DNA of 5,282 bases, from contig DATDNP010000218.1 in NCBI GenBank assembly GCA_036518215.1, positions 1 through 5,282 on the forward strand. The letters are read 5' to 3'. Within the stretch, counting starts at the first letter, position 1; each line of letters starts with the position of its first letter. This document shows, piece after piece, positions 1 through 4,346 of this stretch. The translations under genes and the position numbers were made by a program. The notes below the pieces were generated by a model. It did not search any database, was not told the DNA's origin, and saw nothing but the letters and a program-made list of their open reading frames with translations. The stretch is from CF-39 sp036518215 (lineage in GTDB: Bacteria; Chloroflexota; Limnocylindria; P2-11E).

Positions 1-464
1 CGCTCGAGGTAGCCCTGCTGCATGAGGCCCATGAAGAGCCACAGCGGCTTCGCCTTGATGACGAGGGCGCGCGTCGGATGCTCGGGATCGTCGTTCCAGT
101 GCTGGTGCACCGAGTCGTTGTGGACCACGACGAGATCGCCGGCCTTCCATTCGTAGCGCTTGCCGTCGTGGATCTCGTGGCCGCGACCCTCGAGGATGTA
201 GAAGAGCGCCTCGTTCTGATGCCCGTGCTTGTGCGAGATGTTGCCCGGCGCCTCCGCCTCCATATGGATGTCGAGCGTCTGCGTGCGGAAGGGCTCCATG
301 TCGGGGCGGAGGATGTCGCGATTCCAGTGATTCGGGCCGGTGCCCCACGGCAGGTCCTTCGTGTGGATGACGCGCGGCGCCGCGAGGCGCCGCTTTCGCT
401 CCTCCTTGAGGCCGTACTCGCCGCCGAAGCCGCGAACGAAGGTGCGGTCCTTCTCCGGCGGCAT
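1..464 (-). CDS. Cupin-domain protein, 3' end beyond the window (partial)
   Basis: The first 154 residues are visible; the C-terminus lies off the left edge. I translated this frame by hand. The protein is a small conserved-barrel cupin. Motif 1 is seen at about residues 74-93, with HKH (His78, His80) and Glu85 as likely metal ligands. Motif 2 is at about 109-124, where Gly109, His120 and Asn124 fit G(X)5PXG(X)2H(X)3N, although the Pro and the second Gly are replaced by His115 and Asp117. The retained His/His/Glu/His set suggests a metal-binding cupin, such as a dioxygenase, isomerase or aminohydrolase; the exact reaction cannot be told. An aromatic-rich stretch, WLFMGLMQQGY, follows the barrel. 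The ATG overlaps the upstream stop as TGATG, and GAAGG lies 10 nt upstream, so translation is probably coupled to the isochorismatase-like gene. There is no signal peptide, so it should be cytoplasmic. The cupin fold call is firm; function is unknown. Confidence 0.85.
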   Translation of the reverse strand, partial: MPPEKDRTFVRGFGGEYGLKEERKRRLAAPRVIHTKDLPWGTGPNHWNRDILRPDMEPFRTQTLDIHMEAEAPGNISHKHGHQNEALFYILEGRGHEIHDGKRYEWKAGDLVVVHNDSVHQHWNDDPEHPTRALVIKAKPLWLFMGLMQQGYLE

Positions 465-466
465 CA
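462..466 (-). other. TGATG stop/start overlap, translational coupling site
   Basis: On the minus strand the TGA stop of the isochorismatase-like gene (466-464) shares its A with the ATG of the cupin gene (464-462). Such overlaps are commonly associated with re-initiation by the same ribosome and with fixed stoichiometry of the two products. Only the overlap itself is visible; coupling is inferred. Confidence 0.8.
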
Positions 467-1030
467 GGACTTCGCCTTCACGAAGGAGATGAGGTCCGTC
501 CGCGAGATGGTGACCGCCTTCGCCTGCAGCGGCGTGTTCTGCGCGTTGGTGAATCCCGGCTGGTTGAGGAGCTGGTACTTCGCGACCCACGTGGCGATGG
601 GCTGCCGTGACGACATCCCGTCCTCCGGGACAACGACGGCGATCCCGCGCGAGCACGCGCCGAACGCGGTGTAGAGCACCGCGCCGTTCGCGGCGGTCCC
701 GACGATCACGGCGTGCGTGATGCCCTGCAGCTGCTGATCGAGATCCGTCTGGAAGAACTTGTCCGCGCTCGACTTGACGATCGACTCGTTCTCACGACGA
801 CCGAGCTCGGGCACCACCTCCTGCGGTGCGCGACCGAGCGAGAAGATGACGCGCGCGCCGTGCTCCCGCGCGCGGTCCAGGAGCTTCCGGATCGCCGGCA
901 CGCTCTCCTTCGCCGCGGGCACCTGGCCGGTCGAGACATCGGATAGATCGAGCACGAGCACGGCCGTGGTCGCCGGATCGAGCGCCACCGCGGCCGCGTT
1001 GGGGAGGTCGGGGACATCCATCGTCGCCAT
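464..1030 (-). CDS. Isochorismatase-family hydrolase lacking the usual catalytic cysteine
   Basis: 188 residues, a normal length for the isochorismatase-like (cysteine hydrolase) fold. Strand 1 ends in VLVLDLSD with the expected catalytic Asp (Asp28). The lysine region is IVKSSADKFFQTDLDQQL (about 84-101), with Lys86 as the likely triad lysine before the FFxTDL segment. The nucleophile loop reads VIVGTAANGAVLYTAFGA (about 108-125). In amidases of this family the residue at position 117 is Cys; here it is Ala. The only cysteine, Cys126, is nine residues downstream and cannot substitute. True isochorismatases (EntB, PhzD type) act on a vinyl ether and are known to work without that Cys, so the protein need not be dead. 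The start is ATG 1030, with GGAG six nt upstream; ATG 1021 (Met4) is an alternative without that spacing. It lies third in the minus-strand operon, 9 nt after the deacetylase-like gene. Likely cytoplasmic; substrate unknown. Confidence 0.88.
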   Translation of the reverse strand: MATMDVPDLPNAAAVALDPATTAVLVLDLSDVSTGQVPAAKESVPAIRKLLDRAREHGARVIFSLGRAPQEVVPELGRRENESIVKSSADKFFQTDLDQQLQGITHAVIVGTAANGAVLYTAFGACSRGIAVVVPEDGMSSRQPIATWVAKYQLLNQPGFTNAQNTPLQAKAVTISRTDLISFVKAKS

Positions 1031-1036
1031 CTCCAG

Positions 1037-1040
1037 CTCC
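1037..1040 (-). promoter_or_regulatory. Ribosome binding site of the isochorismatase-like gene, overlapping the upstream stop
   Basis: GGAG at 1040-1037 stands six nt before ATG 1030. Its first G is the last base of the TAG stop of the deacetylase-like gene (1042-1040), so ribosomes ending on one gene stop on the site for the next. The spacing supports ATG 1030 as the start. Confidence 0.65.
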
Positions 1041-1981
1041 TAGCGCGCGCCCGCCGGGACCTTCTCCTTCGGCCGCGGCAAGCCGGTGCCGTAGTGCGGC
1101 CACGTCTCGACGAACTGCTCGCGGTAGTTGTCGAGGTACCACTTCGTGGCCTCGTCAGAGCGCGGGAACCAGACCTTCGGCTTCGACGTCGCGTACGCGA
1201 GGAACTCGCGCAGCACGCGCGCGCGGAACGGACGCCCGATGATGAACGGGTGGAGGCCCATGGTCATGAGACCGGGCCGCCCCTTCTCGCCCTCTTCGTA
1301 GAGCTGGTCGAACTGGTCCTTCCACCACTGCAGGATGTCCCGCGGGTTCTTCCGCGTCTTGCTCGCCATCTGGTGGTCGGTCATCCAGATGCCGTACGAG
1401 AACAGGACGAGATCGCCCTTCTTCGTCCGCAGCGTGTACGGCAGATCGTCGTTCAACGACCCCATGTAGCACGTGTAGCCCTTCTCGGCGATGAGCTCGA
1501 GGGTGTAGTCGTCGGGGCGCTCGCCGGGAGAGATGTACGAGGTGGGCTTCACGCCGATCTTCGCGAAGGAGGCGAGCGTCTTCTCGAGGTCGGCCTTCTG
1601 CTGCTCGTTCGTCATCGCGCCGACGTAGTGGTGACGCCAGTTCTCGGACGCGATCTCGTGCCCCGCGGCGAGGATCTGCTTCGCGAGGTCGGGGAACGCC
1701 TCGACGCCGGCGCCATTCAGGAACCACGAGGTGTGGACGCCGGCCTCCTCGAGGACGTCGAGGACGCGGTACGCGCCGCAGCGCTCGCCGTACAGGCGGT
1801 CGGTGATGAGCGCGATGTCGGTCGTGAAGATCGACCCCTTCGGGAAGTCATCGCGGAACTGCGCCTGCGAGGATCCGGGCTTCCCGAGCTCCTCCACGGG
1901 CCAGGTCTCGAGGACGATCGTGGGCATGACCGCGATGCGCGCGTCGTTCGGCCATTTGATCGGGGTCCGTGGCAGTCGCAT
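1040..1981 (-). CDS. Polysaccharide-deacetylase-family protein (PuuE/HpPgdA-like NodB fold)
   Basis: 313 residues from ATG 1981. The length and motifs fit the PuuE allantoinase / HpPgdA branch of carbohydrate esterase family 4, which hydrolyses C-N bonds in acetylated sugars or cyclic ureides. Seen in order: strand 1 PTIVLETWP (about 20-28) with Glu25 where classical enzymes have the Asp-Asp pair; VLDVLEEAGVHTSWFLNG (about 73-90), the usual 'evolve a partner' NodB segment; GHEIASENWRHH (107-118), corresponding to the metal motif; ISPGERPDD (150-158), resembling the R-x-P-x-G loop; a long tryptophan-rich insertion DILQWWKDQFDQLYEEG; then GLHPFIIGRPFR (242-253), a hallmark of the PuuE/HpPgdA group. 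Odd: the first His of the H-x3-H motif is Glu113, leaving E-x3-H. No signal peptide, so cytoplasmic action on an imported compound is more likely than wall modification. A TTG at 1996 opens the frame further but would engulf the ribosome binding site. Second in the operon, 63 nt after the ATPase gene. Substrate unknown. Confidence 0.87.
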   Translation of the reverse strand: MRLPRTPIKWPNDARIAVMPTIVLETWPVEELGKPGSSQAQFRDDFPKGSIFTTDIALITDRLYGERCGAYRVLDVLEEAGVHTSWFLNGAGVEAFPDLAKQILAAGHEIASENWRHHYVGAMTNEQQKADLEKTLASFAKIGVKPTSYISPGERPDDYTLELIAEKGYTCYMGSLNDDLPYTLRTKKGDLVLFSYGIWMTDHQMASKTRKNPRDILQWWKDQFDQLYEEGEKGRPGLMTMGLHPFIIGRPFRARVLREFLAYATSKPKVWFPRSDEATKWYLDNYREQFVETWPHYGTGLPRPKEKVPAGAR

Positions 1982-1986
1982 GTGCA

Positions 1987-1994
1987 CTTCCTCC
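1987..1994 (-). promoter_or_regulatory. Strong ribosome binding site that fixes the deacetylase-like start
   Basis: GGAGGAAG on the minus strand (1994-1987), with the GGAGG core eight nt before ATG 1981. It is the best Shine-Dalgarno match in the window and argues against the upstream TTG at 1996, which would place this site inside the coding region. Confidence 0.75.
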
Positions 1995-2044
1995 AAAGGC
2001 GGGTCGTGTGGATGCTTGTAGAACTTCGTGTCAGCGCTGTGTCG

Positions 2045-3160
2045 CTACTCCTCGTCCGCGTACGACCGCGCGAGCGGCCGCGGCACCCAGCCATCGTCCT
2101 TCAGCAGGACGCACTGCTCCGGCGCCATCCGGATCCAGACCTTCTGGTCGCGAACGAGCTGCTGCGCGGGATGGGCACGCGCTCGCACGAGCTCCCCATC
2201 GACGTCGACGAGGCAGTCGAGGTGGTCGCCGAGGAACGCCGCCACGCGCAGCGTCCCGGCGAACTCGTTCGGCATCCCGTGCGGTCGATCGTCGACGTAC
2301 ACGTTCTCGGGTCGGAGCACGAGGTGCGCCTTCGAGCCCGGCGGGAGGTCGGACGGGGTCGCGCACGTCACCGTGCCGCCGAGCGCCTTCACCGACTGCG
2401 CGCCCACCTCGGCCCGAACGAACGTGCCGACGCCGACGAAGTCGGCGACGAATCCCGACGCGGGCGAGGTGTAGATGTCGCGCGGGCCGCCCTCTTGGAC
2501 GATCCGGCCGTCGCGCATCACCGCGATGCGGTGTGAGAGGAACAGCGCCTCGGTCTGGTCGTGCGTGACGTACACCGTCGTGATGCGCAGTCTCCGCTGG
2601 AGCTCGCGCAGCTCGATGCGCATCCGCTCGCGCAGCTTGGCGTCGAGGTTCGAGAGCGGCTCGTCCAGCAGGAGCAGCTTCGGCCGGCGCACGAGCGCTC
2701 GCGCGAACGCGAGCCGCTGCTGCTGGCCACCCGAGAGCTGCGGCGCGGGGCGATCCTCGAGGCCCTCGAGTCCGACGAGCGCGAGCGCTTCTTCGACCGC
2801 GCTCTTCATGCGAGCGCGGTCGGGCCGCGGCCGCGCGACGCGCAGCGGATACGCCACGTTCTCGAAGACGTTCATGTGCGGCCAGATCGCGTATGACTGG
2901 AAGACCATCCCGATGCTGCGCTCGTGCGGCGGCACGAAGACCTTGTCGCCTGACACGACCCTGCCATCGACGTCGATCTGCCCGCCTTCGGGCCGCTCGA
3001 GGCCCGCGATGCACCGGAGCGTCGTCGTCTTGCCGCACCCGGACGGTCCGAGGAGCGTGTAGAAACGGCCTTCCTCGACGGTGAACGAGACGTCCTGTAC
3101 GGCGCGGACATCACCGCGATCGGTCGTGAAGCTCTTGCGCAGGTTCGTGACGGTGAGCAT
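2045..3160 (-). CDS. ABC importer ATP-binding protein (CysA/MalK/PotA/FbpC type with TOBE domain)
   Basis: 371 residues, the usual length for nucleotide-binding subunits with a C-terminal TOBE domain. All ATPase motifs are intact: Walker A GPSGCGKTT (38-46), Q-loop VFQSYAIWPHM (Gln88), signature LSGGQQQR (142-149), Walker B LLLLDEP (162-168), D-loop SNLD (170-173) and switch His200 in VTHDQTEA. From about 240 the chain continues into a TOBE-like beta domain containing VLRPENV (about 281-287), typical of sulfate, spermidine, iron and maltose importer ATPases. It hydrolyses ATP at the inner face of the membrane to drive uptake, as a dimer. It faces away from the binding protein and permease across the 76-bp gap and heads the minus-strand operon. 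The start is ATG 3160, giving the standard MLTVTNLRKSF opening; only a weak GCGAG precedes it. The cargo cannot be read from this subunit. Very sure of the family, unsure of the substrate. Confidence 0.95.
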   Translation of the reverse strand: MLTVTNLRKSFTTDRGDVRAVQDVSFTVEEGRFYTLLGPSGCGKTTTLRCIAGLERPEGGQIDVDGRVVSGDKVFVPPHERSIGMVFQSYAIWPHMNVFENVAYPLRVARPRPDRARMKSAVEEALALVGLEGLEDRPAPQLSGGQQQRLAFARALVRRPKLLLLDEPLSNLDAKLRERMRIELRELQRRLRITTVYVTHDQTEALFLSHRIAVMRDGRIVQEGGPRDIYTSPASGFVADFVGVGTFVRAEVGAQSVKALGGTVTCATPSDLPPGSKAHLVLRPENVYVDDRPHGMPNEFAGTLRVAAFLGDHLDCLVDVDGELVRARAHPAQQLVRDQKVWIRMAPEQCVLLKDDGWVPRPLARSYADEE

Positions 3161-3176
3161 CTCGCTTGACGGCGAA

Positions 3177-3187
3177 TGGTAGTACCA
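3177..3187. promoter_or_regulatory. Candidate operator palindrome TGGTA-G-TACCA
   Basis: This is a perfect 5+1+5 inverted repeat between the divergent genes. It ends five bases before the TATAAA box at 3193-3198, where a bound protein would block RNA polymerase in either direction. It fits the T-N-G-T-N3-A-C-N-A pattern reported for FadR-subfamily GntR repressors. A second, imperfect GGTA half-site (3191-3194) follows and partly repeats AATGGTA (3175-3181) as AATGGGTA (3187-3194). No regulator gene is in the window, so assignment to GntR is inference. Confidence 0.5.
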
Positions 3188-3192
3188 ATGGG

Positions 3193-3198
3193 TATAAA
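3193..3198 (+). promoter_or_regulatory. Probable -10 box TATAAA of the rightward operon
   Basis: TATAAA matches five of six bases of the TATAAT consensus and stands out in a GC-rich setting. It lies 38 nt before the binding-protein ATG, leaving a leader of about 30 nt. No -35 hexamer occurs at the ideal spacing; TTGACG is 21 nt away. Confidence 0.5.
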
Positions 3199-3223
3199 CT
3201 CGCGACGGCCGTGAGCCGGAAGT

Positions 3224-3229
3224 GAGGGG
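3224..3229 (+). promoter_or_regulatory. Ribosome binding site of the binding-protein gene
   Basis: GAGGGG is seven nt before ATG 3237. An in-frame GTG at 3222 would start inside this site and add five residues before the signal peptide, so ATG 3237 is preferred. Confidence 0.6.
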
Positions 3230-3236
3230 TCAGGGG

Positions 3237-4334
3237 ATGTTCGACACCCGTCGAGTGATCCGCACCATCGCACTCATCGCTTCTCTCTCCCTCGTGAGCG
3301 CCGCATGCGGCGGCGCCAGCACGCAGAACACGACGCCGACGAGCACCGTGAGCGCGACGCCGGTCGCGACCAAGCCGCCGGAATTCAACGAAGCGGCGGA
3401 GCAGCAGAAGCTCTACGACGCGGCGACCGGGGCCGGCGAGACCGAGGTCAACTTCTACGGCTCCATCAACGAGGAGGAGTCGAAGCCGCTCATCGACATC
3501 TGGAACAAGACGTTCCCGAAGATCAAGATGAACTACATCCGGTCCGACGAGACCTCGCTCGTGAACCGCATCCTCACGGAGGAGTCGGCCGGGAAGCACA
3601 GCTTCGACGTCCTCTCCACGACGACCGGCCACATGATGAAGAACGCCGGTCTCGCGCTCCAGTACAACGCGCCGAACGCGCAGCTCGTCGATCCCGACTA
3701 CAAGGACAAGGACGGGTACTGGGTCGGGATCTACGCGAACTGGAACATCATCCAGATCAACACCGACAAGGTGAAGCCGGGCGAGATCAAGTCGTACGAG
3801 GATCTCGCGAACCCGAAGTGGAAGGGCCAGATCGTCATCGACGACACGGACTACGAGTGGTATTCCGGCCTCGTCGCGACGCGCGGTCAGCAGCAGACCG
3901 ACGACATGCTGAAGAAGATCGTGCAGACGGCGGGCGTGAAGGTCCTCAACGGGCACGGGAACATCAACGACGCGATCACCGCGGGCCAGTACGCGATCGC
4001 GCTCGACCAGTACCTGAACCAGCCCGAGCGCAGCAAGCGCCTCGGCGGGCCGACGGCGTGGGTCGCCGTCGAGCCGGTCATCGTGCAGCTGGGGAAGATC
4101 GCGGTCTCCAAGAACGCGCCGCACCCGAACGCCGCGAAGCTCCTCGAGAACTTCCTCATCGGCACGGACGCGCAGAAGTACCTGACCGGGCGTGGGCGCA
4201 TCACCGTCCGCATGGACGTGCCGAACGATCCACCGAACCTCGTGACCGGTCTGAAGAAGTGGTCCGCGCCCGCGCCGCTCGTCGACCCCGAGCTGACGAA
4301 GGTCGCGGCCCAGTTCAAGGCGATCTTCAAATAG
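3237..4334 (+). CDS. ABC importer solute-binding lipoprotein (extracellular solute-binding family 1, Fe3+-type fold)
   Basis: 365 residues. The N-terminus has charged MFDTRR, a hydrophobic core (about 7-20) and LVSAAC with the lipid-anchored Cys24, so it is exported and tethered to the membrane. The -3 residue is Ser rather than the usual Leu, but this fits the relaxed lipobox. A Thr/Ser/Pro linker (about 27-48) follows, then the two-lobe binding fold: EVNFYGSINEEESKPLIDIW (about 70-89), SYEDLANPKWKG (about 186-197), which is a hallmark of Fe3+-type and related binding proteins, and AITAGQYAIALDQY (about 246-259) near the hinge. It captures the substrate outside the cell and delivers it to the permease encoded 12 nt downstream. 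Iron-binding homologues usually carry adjacent ligand tyrosines where this protein reads LDQYLNQ, so iron is unlikely; an organic acid, phosphonate or amide is possible. Probably made in excess of the permease because of the hairpin that follows. Family is clear; ligand unknown. Confidence 0.92.
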   Translation: MFDTRRVIRTIALIASLSLVSAACGGASTQNTTPTSTVSATPVATKPPEFNEAAEQQKLYDAATGAGETEVNFYGSINEEESKPLIDIWNKTFPKIKMNYIRSDETSLVNRILTEESAGKHSFDVLSTTTGHMMKNAGLALQYNAPNAQLVDPDYKDKDGYWVGIYANWNIIQINTDKVKPGEIKSYEDLANPKWKGQIVIDDTDYEWYSGLVATRGQQQTDDMLKKIVQTAGVKVLNGHGNINDAITAGQYAIALDQYLNQPERSKRLGGPTAWVAVEPVIVQLGKIAVSKNAPHPNAAKLLENFLIGTDAQKYLTGRGRITVRMDVPNDPPNLVTGLKKWSAPAPLVDPELTKVAAQFKAIFK

Positions 4335-4346
4335 CAGCGGCATAGC

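Larger units (their letters stand above)
3161..3236. promoter_or_regulatory. Divergent intergenic control region
   Basis: This 76-bp spacer separates the start of the leftward ATPase gene from the start of the rightward binding-protein gene, so both operons must be driven from it or read through it. It contains the most AT-rich bases in the vicinity (3175-3200), a perfect palindrome and a TATAAA box. A candidate rightward promoter is TTGACG (3166-3171) with TATAAA (3193-3198), but the 21-nt spacer is longer than the usual 16-18, so only the -10 box is credible. I could not identify a convincing leftward -10/-35 pair; the reverse reading of the same AT-rich patch (TATACC, 3196-3191) is weak. 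Confidence 0.6.

Noticed and set aside
78..674. Open frame of 198 codons on the plus strand
   Set aside because: It covers the cupin and isochorismatase-like genes in antisense; the minus-strand reading has intact cupin and hydrolase motifs, this one has none.
1982..1996. TTG 1996 as the start of the deacetylase-like gene
   Set aside because: The GGAGGAAG ribosome binding site would lie inside the coding region; ATG 1981 has ideal spacing from it.
1094..2536. Open frame of 480 codons on the plus strand
   Set aside because: It lies antisense to the deacetylase-like gene and part of the ATPase gene, both with clear family motifs; its low-complexity Arg/Leu/Val/Glu composition marks it as a shadow.
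3222..3236. GTG 3222 as the start of the binding-protein gene
   Set aside because: It would bury the GAGGGG site and lengthen the signal peptide with MRGQG; ATG 3237 gives a normal signal peptide and spacing.
3161..3236. Riboswitch or small RNA in the divergent gap
   Set aside because: Only about 30 nt would be transcribed ahead of the binding-protein start, too short for a known aptamer, and the only inverted repeat sits upstream of the -10 box where DNA binding is the simpler explanation.
3305..4345. Open frame of 346 codons on the plus strand, overlapping the binding protein in another frame
   Set aside because: It is almost entirely Arg, Asp, Glu, Ala and Gly and has no signal peptide or domain; the other frame encodes a complete lipoprotein.
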